A model generated the notes under the pieces. It ran no database searches. It was not told where the DNA came from and was given only the letters and a program-made list of their open reading frames with translations. A stretch of 18,803 bases of DNA from Gemmatimonadota bacterium (GTDB lineage: Bacteria; Gemmatimonadota; Gemmatimonadetes; Gemmatimonadales; GWC2-71-9): NCBI GenBank assembly GCA_003221075.1, contig QHUF01000282.1, positions 1-18,803 on the forward strand. Direction: 5' to 3'. Positions 6,938 to 16,073 of this stretch are shown here, in pieces. Both the position numbers and the translations under genes were made by a program. Position 1 is the first letter of the stretch; each line of letters begins with the position of its first letter.

Positions 6938-7386
6938 ATGCGCGTTACAACCTGGGCGGAATATGGCTTAATCGTCTCGATCCATCTGGCCCGGCACGCG
7001 GGCAAAGGGCCCCTCGCCGCCCGCGAGCTATCCGAGCAGGAACGGCTCCCCCATGACTACGTCGAACAGATCCTGTTGCGACTACGCCGCGCCGGCTTAG
7101 TCGAGTCGGTGCGCGGCGCGCGCGGCGGCTACATGCTGGCGCGCGAGCCTCGGGCCGTGAGCGTGAAGGACGTCATGGAGGCGTCCGAGCACGTGACGTT
7201 CGAAGTGAATTGCGACCTGCACCGCGTGGACGATGAGCGCTGCGATCCGGCGACCGCCTGCAGCATTCGTCCCGTCTGGCGCCTGCTCGAGCGGCGCATC
7301 AATGAAGTGCTCGCCAGCGTATCCCTCGCCGATCTGCTGCACGCCGAGCCACAGGTCTACCAGATCGCCGGGGCAGCGACCGGAAA

Positions 7387-7390
<4 letters not shown>
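6938..7390 (+). CDS. Rrf2-family transcriptional regulator
   Basis: A 150-residue winged-helix DNA-binding protein of the Rrf2/IscR group. The N-terminal half carries the helix-turn-helix (ARELSEQERLPHDYVEQIL) and the family wing motif SVRGARGGYMLAR. The C-terminal half has three cysteines, C92, C102 and C108. E. coli IscR uses three similarly placed cysteines to hold a [2Fe-2S] cluster, so an Fe-S or redox sensor is plausible, but the spacing (nine, then five residues) differs from IscR. The start lacks a Shine-Dalgarno sequence; six C residues lie directly before ATG. The stop overlaps the next gene (TTGA), so it probably controls or is co-expressed with the sulfur-activating enzyme downstream. 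Its own regulon is unknown. Confidence 0.88.
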
Positions 7391-8607
<1,217 letters not shown>

Positions 8608-8627
8608 GCGGCGTTTTGAGGAACGGC

Positions 8628-8657
8628 AATCTAGAATGTTGTATAACCCCAAGTCAA
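8628..8657 (-). promoter_or_regulatory. Candidate promoter for tRNA-Leu
   Basis: Read on the minus strand, TTGACT (8657-8652) and TAGATT (8633-8628) are 18 bases apart, with five of six and four of six consensus matches. The expected start site lies about 10-15 bases before the mature tRNA 5' end at 8607. It occupies the 72-base divergent spacer between the tRNA and smpB. Confidence 0.45.
8642..8647 (+). promoter_or_regulatory. Candidate -10 box for smpB
   Basis: TATAAC at 8642-8647 matches five of six positions of the -10 consensus and lies 32 bases before the smpB GTG. The best -35-like sequence, TTGAGG at 8616-8621, is 20 bases away, which is longer than usual. This is therefore only a suggestion. 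The box lies inside the spacer of the opposing tRNA promoter. Confidence 0.25.
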
Positions 8658-8679
8658 TGCGTATCTTGCCGACGATAGC

Positions 8680-9135
8680 GTGGAAAAAATCTCGATCGCC
8701 AGGAATCCCAAAGCCCGGCATGATTACCATCTCCTGGAAACGTGGGAGGCCGGTCTGGTCCTCACGGGGACGGAGGTCAAGTCGCTGCGTGATCGCAAGG
8801 CGAGCTTGAACGAAGCGTACGCCCACGTGCGCAACGGCGAAGTTTGGCTGGAGGGGATGACGATTTCGCACTACGGGCCCGGCAGCTACAACAATCCGCC
8901 CCCCGCTCGTTCCCGCAAACTCCTCCTGCACAAGCGCGAGATCCGTAAGCTGCTCGGCGCGACGACCCAAAAAGGACTCACCGTTGTCCCCTTGGAGGTC
9001 TATTTCAAGGACGGTTTGGCCAAAGTTGCGATCGCGCTCGCCAAGGCGAAAAAGGCGCACGACAAGCGCGAAGACCTGAAGCGGCGCGTCGCCGAGCGCG
9101 AGATGGCACGCGTTGTGAAGGGAAGGCGGTCATGA
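8680..9135 (+). CDS. smpB: SsrA-binding protein SmpB
   Basis: A 151-residue RNA-binding protein that delivers tmRNA to stalled ribosomes for trans-translation and tagging of incomplete proteins. The N-terminus has the family pattern ARNPKARHDYHLLETWEAG and LTGTEVKSLRDRKASL, followed by the HISHYGPGSYNN-like loop seen here as TISHYGPGSYNNPPP. The basic C-terminal tail (KKAHDKREDLKRR to the end) inserts into the decoding centre in the family. GTG 8680 is the start that gives the normal length; no clear Shine-Dalgarno precedes it. It is first in a chain of genes, overlapping the next by ATGA. No tmRNA gene is seen in the window. Confidence 0.95.
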   Translation: MEKISIARNPKARHDYHLLETWEAGLVLTGTEVKSLRDRKASLNEAYAHVRNGEVWLEGMTISHYGPGSYNNPPPARSRKLLLHKREIRKLLGATTQKGLTVVPLEVYFKDGLAKVAIALAKAKKAHDKREDLKRRVAEREMARVVKGRRS

Positions 9136-10298
9136 TCTTCTTCCTGCTTCTGGCCGCCCTGGTCCCGCAGCAAGTCCTGATCGCGACCTCGCGCGGCCAG
9201 GTTAACATTCCCGTCGCAAACGAGACGGGGACAGCAGCGGTGGCGGCGGTGCTGCTCGCGCAGCCCCTCGGCCTCGCGGTGTCGCTCGATGGCTCCGCGG
9301 CACGCGTGACGCTGGGCCATGACACATTCGATTTCGATGTGGGGTCACCGTTCGTTCGCTACGCGGGCGCGGCCTATCCGCTCGTGGGTGCGCCGTACGT
9401 TGCGCGCGATACGCTGTTTCTCCCGCTGCACTGGCTGGCCGATTATGTACCCCGCCTTCTGGCGAGCCGCTACCGCTGGGACCCGTGGCTGGTCCGGCTC
9501 GACGAGCGGCCCGCGCCGGCCGTTCCCGCTGCCAGCGTCGCTGCGCCGAACCCGATCACCGGGCTGCGGCTGCCGCACACGATCGTCGTCGATCCCGGCC
9601 ACGGCGGCGTCGACCCGGGGAACCCCGGACTCACCCTCCCGCGCGGGATCACGGAGAAGGACATCACGCTGGGCATCGGGAAACTGCTGCGGGCCGAGCT
9701 CGTGCGGCGTGGCCTGAATGTTGTCCTGACCCGCGCCACTGATACGCTCATCGATCTGGCGAGCCGCCCGCTGTTTTGCCGGGCCGACTGCGATCTCTTC
9801 GTGAGCATCCACGTGAATGCGATGCCCGCGGGCCGGCGGCAAAAACAAGTGAATGGCGTTGAGACATACTTCGTTTCCGACGCCAAGACGGAAGACCAGA
9901 AGCGCGTGGCGCAGACGGAAAACGATGCACTCCGCTTCGAGACATCGCCCGCCGGCAGCGGCGGACCGCTGGGGTTCATTTTGAACGACTTGCAGCTCAA
10001 CGAGTACCTCCGGGAATCGGCGCGACTCGCGGAGCTCGTGCAGGGTAAGGTGGCTGCGGTCCATCCCGGTGAGGACCGCGGCGTGCAGCAGGGTCCGTTC
10101 CTCGTCCTTGCGGCAGCCCGCCGTCCGTCGATCCTCGTGGAAGCCGGATTTGCGACCAACCAGAAAGACGGCGCCTTTCTCGGGTCCGCGGAAGGCCAGC
10201 GCAAGATCGCGACGGCGATCGCCGACGGCGTTGTGGCCTACCTGCTCGAGTTCGAGCGGAAGCTCGCGGGCATTGGCGGGGGCGGCCAGGCGCGATGA
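9132..10298 (+). CDS. N-acetylmuramoyl-L-alanine amidase (Amidase_3)
   Basis: A 388-residue zinc amidase that cleaves the bond between N-acetylmuramic acid and L-alanine in peptidoglycan, so it acts in the periplasm. A short hydrophobic N-terminus (MIFFLLLAALVPQQ) is a probable signal. Residues 20-125 form a beta-rich accessory domain resembling copper-amine-oxidase-like or AMIN-type modules, then a Pro/Ala linker. The catalytic domain begins near residue 148: DPGHGG (H157), E175 in GITEKD, SIHVNA (H227) and the late catalytic glutamate in ILVEAGF (E337). A long insertion follows H227, as in AmiC-type enzymes. ATG 9132 overlaps the smpB stop and the end overlaps the lipoprotein gene (ATGA at both). 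Cell separation is the likely role (inference). Confidence 0.9.
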   Translation: MIFFLLLAALVPQQVLIATSRGQVNIPVANETGTAAVAAVLLAQPLGLAVSLDGSAARVTLGHDTFDFDVGSPFVRYAGAAYPLVGAPYVARDTLFLPLHWLADYVPRLLASRYRWDPWLVRLDERPAPAVPAASVAAPNPITGLRLPHTIVVDPGHGGVDPGNPGLTLPRGITEKDITLGIGKLLRAELVRRGLNVVLTRATDTLIDLASRPLFCRADCDLFVSIHVNAMPAGRRQKQVNGVETYFVSDAKTEDQKRVAQTENDALRFETSPAGSGGPLGFILNDLQLNEYLRESARLAELVQGKVAAVHPGEDRGVQQGPFLVLAAARRPSILVEAGFATNQKDGAFLGSAEGQRKIATAIADGVVAYLLEFERKLAGIGGGGQAR

Positions 10299-11341
10299 GT
10301 CGCGCATTGCGCTGGAGCGTGGCGGCGGCGCTGGCCGCCGGACTCTCGGCGGGCTGTTCCTACTTCAACGGCATGTGGAGCGCCAAGCGTCACGCCAGTG
10401 ACGCCCGGCAGCTCGAGCGGCGTGGCCAGCCATCTGACGCCCGCGCGCAATGGGCTCAGGCAGCCGCGAAGGCCAAGCGCTGGCAAACCCCCGACGCCGT
10501 GCTGATACAAGTAGAAGGGCTCGCCTATTCCGGCGCGTGTCGCGACGCCGTCGAGCTGATCGCGCGGGCCCGCGCAAGCACGGAGGACGCGACGCGGCGC
10601 GAACGCATCGACCTGGCCGACGCGGAATGTGCGCTTGTCGGTGGCGATCCGGCGCGGGCAGAGGCCGCACTCGCCGCGCCACTCGTCTCCAGGAATGCCG
10701 CCAGGCGTTCGCGTGCCGAACACGTCGCCGGGCGAGCCGCCGCCATCAGGCTGGACTACGACGCAGCCGCCAACCACTTCAAGCGATCCCGCGAGCCGGG
10801 CTCGGCGGGGCGGGCGCTGGTCGCCGAGCAGCAACTGCTGATCGTGCGGGCCACGCAACGCGCCGATCTGCCCGCCATCGCGACTGAGCTCGCGCGATTG
10901 TTGCGCACCGTGAGCGGCACCGAGGAAGCCAGTCACGTGCTTGAACTCATCGCCCACGTGAGAGGAGTTTCGGAGACACCCGCCGCGCGCTTCCGTACCG
11001 CCGAGATCGCACGCGATTCACTGCACGCGCCCGCACTCGCCGGCCAGCTCTTCCTCGAGGCGGCGGCCGTCGACTCCGCGTCGCTCTACGCTCCCAAAGC
11101 GCTGATCGCAGCCCTCGCCTTGCTTCCCGAGCGTCGCGATTCGCTCGTCGCACTCCTCGACTCGCGGTACGCGGCATCGCCATATACGCGCGTCTTCCAC
11201 GGCGAGCCGAGCGTCGCGTACGCGGCGGCGGAGGATGCCTTGGCGCGGGATCTGGGCGTACAGAGCACCCGGATCCCTGGCATCTCAGCCGGAGTCCTGT
11301 TCGATCCTCCAGTTCCGGGCCCACGCGGCCCGCGGCTCTAG
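10295..11341 (+). CDS. TPR-like lipoprotein of unknown function
   Basis: A 348-residue predicted lipoprotein. The signal peptide ends in the lipobox LSAGC with the lipidated cysteine at residue 21, and mature sequence starts CSYFNGMWSAKR. The rest is alanine- and arginine-rich helix pairs that look like tetratricopeptide repeats, for example QLERRGQPSDARAQWAQAAA near residue 40 and a series of similar helices up to about 270. The end is proline-rich. I recall similar CxYFNxxxxAK lipoproteins in Gemmatimonadota and Chlorobi-like bacteria, usually unnamed. ATG 10295 overlaps the amidase stop, and the TAG overlaps the pyrD GTG by one base. A role assisting the amidase or envelope assembly is inferred only from adjacency. 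Confidence 0.75.
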   Translation: MSRALRWSVAAALAAGLSAGCSYFNGMWSAKRHASDARQLERRGQPSDARAQWAQAAAKAKRWQTPDAVLIQVEGLAYSGACRDAVELIARARASTEDATRRERIDLADAECALVGGDPARAEAALAAPLVSRNAARRSRAEHVAGRAAAIRLDYDAAANHFKRSREPGSAGRALVAEQQLLIVRATQRADLPAIATELARLLRTVSGTEEASHVLELIAHVRGVSETPAARFRTAEIARDSLHAPALAGQLFLEAAAVDSASLYAPKALIAALALLPERRDSLVALLDSRYAASPYTRVFHGEPSVAYAAAEDALARDLGVQSTRIPGISAGVLFDPPVPGPRGPRL

Positions 11342-12195
11342 TGAGCCCGATCGAGCTGTTCGGCACCACCTTCCAAAATCCGATACTCCTTGCTGCCGGC
11401 ACTGCCGGCTTTGGGCGCGAGCTCGATCGCGTCATCGACCTCGACCTTCTGGGCGGCATCGTGACGAAGGCGGTTACACCGGAGCCGCGGCAGGGCCATC
11501 CGGCGTTGCGCGTTGCCGAGTTTCGTGGCGGGATGCTGAACGCCGTGGGACTCGCAAATCCGGGCGTCGAGCGCGTCGCTGCGCACGAGCTGCCCTGGCT
11601 GTCCCAGCGACTACAGCGGGGCGGGCCGGGGGGGGCGCGAATCATCGTGAACGTGGCGGGCGCCACCGTCGCCGATTACGCGCTAGTGATCGAACGGCTC
11701 ACGCCGATCCAGGCGATCACGGCGTTCGAGATCAACGCCTCGTGTCCCAACACCAAGGCCGGCGGGCTGGAATTCGGTGCCGAGCCCGGCGGCCTCGCCG
11801 AGCTGGTACGCGCGTGCCGGCGCGTCTCGACGCGGCCGCTTACGGTTAAATTGTCACCGGTGCTCCCCGACATCCCGGCTATGGCGCGCGTCGCGCGCGA
11901 TGAAGGTGCAGACGCGGTGAGTCTCGTGAACACGATTCCGGGTTCGCTCGACCGGCGACTCGGCAACGGCAGTGGTGGCTTAAGCGGCCCCGCATTACTG
12001 CCGATTGGCGTGCTCGCCACGCGCCGCGTGCGCGAGCGCGTCGACATGCCCGTCATCGGTGTCGGTGGGGTCCGCACGGTCGCGGACGCGCGCGAGTATC
12101 TGGCCGCGGGGGCATCGCTCGTCGCCATCGGCACCGCGGCGCTCGCCGATCCGCGCGTGCCCGTGCGCATCGCCCGCGAGTTGAACCATGGCTGA
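11341..12195 (+). CDS. pyrD: Dihydroorotate dehydrogenase, class 1 catalytic subunit
   Basis: A 284-residue FMN enzyme oxidising dihydroorotate to orotate, the fourth step of pyrimidine synthesis. Class 1 features are the N-terminal NPILLAAGTAGFG and a cysteine as catalytic base in INASCPNTK (C135). Class 2 membrane enzymes have serine there. GGVRTVADAREYLAAGASLVAIGTA near the C-terminus binds the FMN phosphate. The motifs look like class 1B, which normally works with the PyrK flavin/Fe-S subunit using NAD; no pyrK lies in the window. The start is GTG 11341, sharing one base with the preceding TAG. The stop lies eight bases into pyrF, so the two pyrimidine genes are coupled. Confidence 0.92.
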   Translation: MSPIELFGTTFQNPILLAAGTAGFGRELDRVIDLDLLGGIVTKAVTPEPRQGHPALRVAEFRGGMLNAVGLANPGVERVAAHELPWLSQRLQRGGPGGARIIVNVAGATVADYALVIERLTPIQAITAFEINASCPNTKAGGLEFGAEPGGLAELVRACRRVSTRPLTVKLSPVLPDIPAMARVARDEGADAVSLVNTIPGSLDRRLGNGSGGLSGPALLPIGVLATRRVRERVDMPVIGVGGVRTVADAREYLAAGASLVAIGTAALADPRVPVRIARELNHG

Positions 12196-12868
12196 GCTGA
12201 TCGTCGCGTTCGATCTGCCAAACGGGCGCGAGGCGCTGGCGCTGGCGGCGCGCCTGCCCGGCCTGCGATGGGCCAAGGTCGGCCCTATGCTGTACAACCG
12301 CGAAGGTCCGTCGCTCATCAAGGAGTTCGCGCAGCGCGGGATCCGGGTGTTTCTCGATCTCAAGTGGCACGACATTCCCAACATCGTGGCGAGTGCCGTG
12401 GGCGCCGCACGTGAGCTCGGCGTGTCGATGACCACGGTCCACTGCCTCGGCGGACGCGCGATGCTGGAGGCGGCGGCCAGTACGGCAGGGCAGGAGCTCG
12501 CGGTCGTCGGCGTGACGGTGCTGACCTCGCACGATGCCGCCGAGCTCGAGAGCGTACTGGGACGCGGCGTTCCCGATGTCGGATTCGAAGCGGAACGTCT
12601 GGCGCGGGCAGCGTTGCAGGCAGGACTGCGCGGCGTCGTCGCGTCGGGCCAGGAGCTGGGTCTATTGCGGGAAGCGCTGGGCCTAGACCCGTGGATCGTG
12701 GTGCCGGGAGTGCGCGCACCGGGAGAAGACGCGGGGGACCAGGTCCGCACTATTGAGGCAGGGGAGGCAGTGCGCCGCGGCGCCACGCATCTGGTGATCG
12801 GTCGGCCGATTACGGCGGCGCGCGATCCGGTCGCCGCGTATCGCCGCTTGGTCGAAGCGCTCGATTGA
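12188..12868 (+). CDS. pyrF: Orotidine 5'-phosphate decarboxylase
   Basis: A 226-residue TIM-barrel enzyme that converts OMP to UMP, the last step of UMP synthesis. The catalytic motif DLKWHDIPN gives D57, K59 and D62, and the substrate-phosphate motif VIGRPIT is near the end. The N-terminal AFDLPNGREAL is typical of the family, and length is normal. ATG 12188 lies eight bases before the pyrD stop. It is the last gene of the chain that begins at smpB. The next gene begins 17 bases after the stop with no Shine-Dalgarno of its own. Confidence 0.95.
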   Translation: MAELIVAFDLPNGREALALAARLPGLRWAKVGPMLYNREGPSLIKEFAQRGIRVFLDLKWHDIPNIVASAVGAARELGVSMTTVHCLGGRAMLEAAASTAGQELAVVGVTVLTSHDAAELESVLGRGVPDVGFEAERLARAALQAGLRGVVASGQELGLLREALGLDPWIVVPGVRAPGEDAGDQVRTIEAGEAVRRGATHLVIGRPITAARDPVAAYRRLVEALD

Positions 12869-12885
12869 GGGTACCAAGCACCCCC

Positions 12886-13302
12886 ATGCACACGCGGCTG
12901 TGGCTCTCGCTCGCACTGCTGATCCTGCCGATCCAGGCCGGGGCTCAGGCCACGCTCTCGGATGCGGCGGCGCTGGCCAAGGCCGCGTGGTCGGCGCACG
13001 ACGCCCAGCGCCTCGTGGGGCAGAGCTCAACCCTGATTCTGCAGATCCCCGGCGCCGATCCGTCTTCCCCGTTGGAGCGGCCGCAGGCCATCGAGTTGTT
13101 GCGCCGCTACTTTCGTCCCGCCGAGGAGCGGGGGCTCGACGTGACGACGATTCGCGAGGTGGAGCCCGGGAAGGGGTTTGTGGAGTTAACCCGTCGCTAT
13201 GTCGTTGCTGGAACGACGGAATTGCGACGCGAGACCTTGTTTCTCGGGTATCGGTTATTGGATCGCAAGTGGCGCCTCGCGGAGGTACGGAGCGCACCGT
13301 AA
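12886..13302 (+). CDS. Small secreted protein, possibly NTF2-like
   Basis: A predicted 138-residue exported protein. The signal peptide is MHTRLWLSLALLILPIQAGA with a likely cut at QAGAQA. The mature part starts with a helix rich in Ala (SDAAALAKAAWSAHDAQRL), then strand-like segments ending in ETLFLGYRLLDRKWRLAEVRS. This alpha-then-beta pattern, ending in a W-R-L-x-E-V strand, resembles NTF2-like or DUF4783-type folds. That is recognition by eye only and the function is unknown. ATG 12886 is preceded by five C residues and no Shine-Dalgarno. A start 21 bases upstream was not used because it adds polar residues before the signal peptide. Confidence 0.65.
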   Translation: MHTRLWLSLALLILPIQAGAQATLSDAAALAKAAWSAHDAQRLVGQSSTLILQIPGADPSSPLERPQAIELLRRYFRPAEERGLDVTTIREVEPGKGFVELTRRYVVAGTTELRRETLFLGYRLLDRKWRLAEVRSAP

Positions 13303-13321
13303 TCGATTGTCGTACGGCCCC

Positions 13322-13350
13322 TTGCGTGAAATTGCGACCCCGTCTATTCT
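13322..13350 (+). promoter_or_regulatory. Candidate promoter of the alpha ribosomal operon
   Basis: TTGCGT (13322-13327) and TATTCT (13345-13350) are spaced by 17 bases, matching three and four of six consensus positions. They lie in the 90-base gap between the secreted-protein gene and rpmJ. The expected transcript would have a leader of roughly 35 bases, with GGGAG as ribosome binding site. Confidence 0.4.
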
Positions 13351-13392
13351 TCACGGCTCAGCCGGAATTTTTCACTTTTCGGGAGCAGCCCG

Positions 13393-13509
13393 TTGAAGGT
13401 ACGTTCGAGCGTGCGCCCCATCTGCGAGCACTGCAAAGTCGTGACGCGGCGGGGCGTGATTCGCGTGATCTGCAAACGCAACCCCAAGCATAAACAGCGG
13501 CAGGGTTAA
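13393..13509 (+). CDS. rpmJ: 50S ribosomal protein L36 (bL36)
   Basis: A 38-residue ribosomal protein, too short for most gene finders. The translation begins [15 protein letters not shown] and ends NPKHKQRQG. It retains the zinc ligands C11, C14, C27 and H33, so it is the zinc-binding form. The start is TTG 13393, with GGGAG at 13381-13385 and seven bases of spacing. It lies eight bases before rpsM, the standard order in the alpha operon. The usual upstream partner infA is absent. Confidence 0.93.
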   Translation: MKVRSSVRPICEHCKVVTRRGVIRVICKRNPKHKQRQG

Positions 13510-13517
13510 GGAGACGC

Positions 13518-13901
13518 ATGGCTCGTATCGCAGGCGTGGATTTGCCGCGCGACAAAAAGATCCAGTACGCACTTCCGTACATCTTCGGCATCGGTCCCAG
13601 CAACTCGATCAAGATTCTCGCGGAGACGGGCATCAGCCCTGACGCGCGCGTGCGCGACCTGCGGGACGCCGAAGTCGCACGGTTGCGCCAGGTGATCGAA
13701 CGAGACTACAAGGTCGAAGGCGCGCTCCGGACGGAAATCGCGATGAACATCAAGCGGCTGATGGACATCGGGACCTATCGCGGCGCTCGCCATCGCAAGA
13801 ATCTGCCGGTGCGCGGCCAGCGCACGCACACCAACGCGCGCACAAAAAAGGGACCGCGGCGCGCCATCGCGGGCAAGAAGAAGCCCGTGCTGAAAAAGTA
13901 G
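13518..13901 (+). CDS. rpsM: 30S ribosomal protein S13 (uS13)
   Basis: A 127-residue protein of the small-subunit head that contacts 16S rRNA, the 50S subunit and P-site tRNA. It starts [15 protein letters not shown], with a helix-two-turn-helix region around [14 protein letters not shown] and the RNA-binding C-terminus [20 protein letters not shown] with a lysine-rich tail. Length and motifs are normal. AAGGAG at 13508-13513 is a good ribosome binding site, placed immediately before the ATG spacer. Confidence 0.97.
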   Translation: MARIAGVDLPRDKKIQYALPYIFGIGPSNSIKILAETGISPDARVRDLRDAEVARLRQVIERDYKVEGALRTEIAMNIKRLMDIGTYRGARHRKNLPVRGQRTHTNARTKKGPRRAIAGKKKPVLKK

Positions 13902-13907
13902 AGGCAC

Positions 13908-14378
13908 ATGGCCGACGCCAAACCAGACGCGAAGCCGGAAGCAAAGCCGGACGCCAAACCGGACGCCAAACCGGAGGCCAAACCCGCACCCGCTCGTGCG
14001 GCCGGTGGCGCCAAGCGCACCAAGAAGATCGTCGAGGCCGAGGGTATCGCGCATGTCACCGCGACGTTCAACAACACGCTCATCACGATCACCGATCTGC
14101 AGGGCAACGCGATCACCTGGGGCTCTTCCGGCAAGGCCGGCTTCAAGGGCTCCAAAAAGTCCACGCCATTCGCCGCGACCGTCGCGGCCGAGCAGGCGGC
14201 GCGGGAAGCGTTGAACCTCGGCGTGAAGCGCGTGCACGTGCGTGTGCAGGGTCCAGGCTCGGGCCGCGAGTCCGCCATCCAGGCGCTCGCCAGTGCCGGG
14301 CTGCAGATCCGTTCGATCCGCGACGTGACGCCGATTCCGCACAACGGGTGTCGCCCGCCCAAGAAACGGCGGGTTTAG
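13908..14378 (+). CDS. rpsK: 30S ribosomal protein S11 (uS11) with repeat-bearing N-terminal tail
   Basis: A 156-residue protein of the 30S platform. The conserved core begins around residue 38 with [20 protein letters not shown] and shows [32 protein letters not shown] and the C-terminal [18 protein letters not shown]. It differs from typical S11, which is about 130 residues, in having roughly 30 extra N-terminal residues made of tandem AKPD/AKPE units. The start is ATG 13908, six bases after the rpsM stop. No internal ATG before the core gives a better start, so the tail is probably translated. It may be disordered and solvent-exposed (inference). Confidence 0.95.
   Translation: MADAKPDAKPEAKPDAKPDAKPEAKPAPARAAGGAKRTKKIVEAEGIAHVTATFNNTLITITDLQGNAITWGSSGKAGFKGSKKSTPFAATVAAEQAAREALNLGVKRVHVRVQGPGSGRESAIQALASAGLQIRSIRDVTPIPHNGCRPPKKRRV
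13917..13988 (+). repeat. Six tandem 12-base units in the rpsK 5' end
   Basis: Consecutive 12-base units, of the type GCCAAACCGGAC, start at 13917, 13929, 13941, 13953, 13965 and 13977. They differ by a few silent or Asp/Glu-changing substitutions. Each encodes Ala-Lys-Pro-Asp or Ala-Lys-Pro-Glu; the last has Ala in place of the acid. Such in-frame minisatellites can gain or lose units without shifting the frame. Confidence 0.85.
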
Positions 14379-14379
14379 C

Positions 14380-15015
14380 ATGTCGCGTTACACGGGGCCC
14401 GTTTGCAGACTGTGCCGGCGTGAGGGCACGAAGCTGTTTCTCAAGGGCACGCGCTGCCTGACGGAGAAGTGCGCCGTCGAGCGTCGCGCGTACGCGCCTG
14501 GGCAGCATGGCCAGTCGACCGGACGGCGCCGCAAGGCGTCGGAGTATGCGAAGCAGCTGCGTGAAAAGCAGAAGGTGAAGCGGATCTACGGCCTCTCCGA
14601 GCGCCAGTTCCGCAACCTCTTCGAGCGGGCGATCAAGGAACCGGGTGTGACGGGCGAAGCGCTGCTCGTGGCCCTCGAGAGCCGGCTGGACAATTTGGTG
14701 TATCGCATGGGCTTCGCGACCTCGCGCAAGCAGGCGCGCCAGCTCGTGCGCCATCGGCACATCCTCGTGAACGGCCGCGTGCTGGACATTCCGTCCTACC
14801 GCGTTCGCATCGGGGAAGAGGTGAAGGTCGCGGATGCGAGCCGTGAGCTCGTGCAGGTGAAGCTTGCGCTCGAGCAGTTCGGGCGCGGACAACCGGTTTC
14901 GTGGATCCAGGTGGACACCGACAAAGTGCTGGGGAAGGTGACGGAGCGTCCAACCCGCGACGCCATCCCGCTCGCGGCACAAGAACAGTTAATCGTCGAG
15001 CTCTATTCCAAGTGA
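14380..15015 (+). CDS. rpsD: 30S ribosomal protein S4 (uS4), zinc-binding form
   Basis: A 211-residue primary 16S-binding protein that starts small-subunit assembly. In many bacteria it also represses its own operon by binding the leader. The N-terminus keeps four zinc cysteines, C9, C12, C26 and C31, in [15 protein letters not shown] and TRCLTEKC, so this is the C-plus form. The S4 RNA-binding domain follows, with [20 protein letters not shown] and [17 protein letters not shown] 14380 is one base after the rpsK stop. The stop overlaps the rpoA GTG (GTGA). Confidence 0.96.
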   Translation: MSRYTGPVCRLCRREGTKLFLKGTRCLTEKCAVERRAYAPGQHGQSTGRRRKASEYAKQLREKQKVKRIYGLSERQFRNLFERAIKEPGVTGEALLVALESRLDNLVYRMGFATSRKQARQLVRHRHILVNGRVLDIPSYRVRIGEEVKVADASRELVQVKLALEQFGRGQPVSWIQVDTDKVLGKVTERPTRDAIPLAAQEQLIVELYSK

Positions 15016-16073
15016 TTACCACTCTTGATTTGACGGGGTTGGTCCGCCCGCACTTGGTCGAAATGACCAAGCGCGAGGACAACCCGAATTCCGCCGAGTT
15101 CCGGCTCCAGCCGCTGGAGCGGGGCTACGGCTACACATTGGGCAATTCACTGCGCCGGCTGCTGCTCTCGTCGCTGCGCGGCGCGGCGGTCTGGGCGTTC
15201 CGGATCGACGGCGTCGTGCACGAGCACCAGACCATTCCGGGTGTGGTCGAAGACGTGCATCAGATCATCCAGCGGCTCAAGCAGCTGACGCTGGTGCTCG
15301 CCCCGGAAGTCGATGAAGCCGTGCTTCGCTTCAAGGTGGAGAGGGCCGGTCCGGTCTACGCGCGCGATCTCGAGCAGCACGGCTCCGTCTCGATCGTGAA
15401 CCCCGAGCAGCTGCTCTTCACCGTGCAGGACGACCGCGACATCGCGGGCGAACTGTACGTGAACAAGGGCCGCGGCTACGTCGAGGCCGAACAGCATCCG
15501 GTCGACCGCACCCTCGCGGTGGACGTGGTGCGGGTCGATTCGATCTACAATCCGGTGCGCCGGGCGAATTTCACCGTGGCGGAGACGCGCGTCGGCCAGC
15601 GCACCGACTACGACCGGCTCACGCTCACCGTCGAGACCAACGGCACGATTTCGCCGGAGGACGCGGTGGCGTATGCCGCGGCGCTCGCGCAGGAGCACTT
15701 CCGCTTCTTCGTCGACTTCGGCAAGGTGCCGATCGTCCCGGGCGAGCCCGCAGGCAACGGTGGAACCGAAGGGGGCCGGCTGCGCGACGTGCTGAGCCGG
15801 GCGATCGACGACGCGGGCTTGTCGGTGCGGTCGGTGAATTCGCTCAAGAACTCGAACATCCGCACCCTGGGCGATCTCGTCCGCTACAAGGAAGACGATC
15901 TCCTGAAGGTCAAGAACGTCGGCGAGAAGGCGCTTGGAGAAATCGCCGAGCTGCTGCGCCGTGAGGGCTTGAACTTCGGGATGCAGCTCGAGGAGACGCC
16001 GGGCGGCGAGATTCGCATTCTCGATCCGGGCAGCGCGCCTCTGGCGCAGCTCACGGGCACCGAGGAAGAGTAA
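15012..16073 (+). CDS. rpoA: DNA-directed RNA polymerase subunit alpha
   Basis: A 353-residue subunit that nucleates RNA polymerase assembly and binds upstream promoter elements and activators. The N-terminal dimer domain shows [20 protein letters not shown] (30-49) and the [11 protein letters not shown] segment. The C-terminal DNA-binding domain, from about residue 258, has [36 protein letters not shown] and the [14 protein letters not shown] helix. GTG 15012 was chosen because it overlaps the rpsD stop as GTGA and gives [17 protein letters not shown], aligning with family N-termini; an ATG further in (15063) would cut into the domain. The stop TAA overlaps the rplQ ATG. Confidence 0.94.
   Translation: MITTLDLTGLVRPHLVEMTKREDNPNSAEFRLQPLERGYGYTLGNSLRRLLLSSLRGAAVWAFRIDGVVHEHQTIPGVVEDVHQIIQRLKQLTLVLAPEVDEAVLRFKVERAGPVYARDLEQHGSVSIVNPEQLLFTVQDDRDIAGELYVNKGRGYVEAEQHPVDRTLAVDVVRVDSIYNPVRRANFTVAETRVGQRTDYDRLTLTVETNGTISPEDAVAYAAALAQEHFRFFVDFGKVPIVPGEPAGNGGTEGGRLRDVLSRAIDDAGLSVRSVNSLKNSNIRTLGDLVRYKEDDLLKVKNVGEKALGEIAELLRREGLNFGMQLEETPGGEIRILDPGSAPLAQLTGTEEE

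Noticed and set aside
12848..12877. TTGGTC and TACCAA before the secreted-protein gene as a promoter
   Set aside because: Each box matches only three of six consensus positions, with 18-base spacing inside the pyrF coding end. This is chance-level similarity.
13353..13372. CGGCTCAGCCG followed by a short T-run, upstream of rpmJ
   Set aside because: It could be a weak terminator or attenuator, but the stem is four to five pairs with a minimal loop and lies in the short leader of an essential operon. I cannot support it as a feature.
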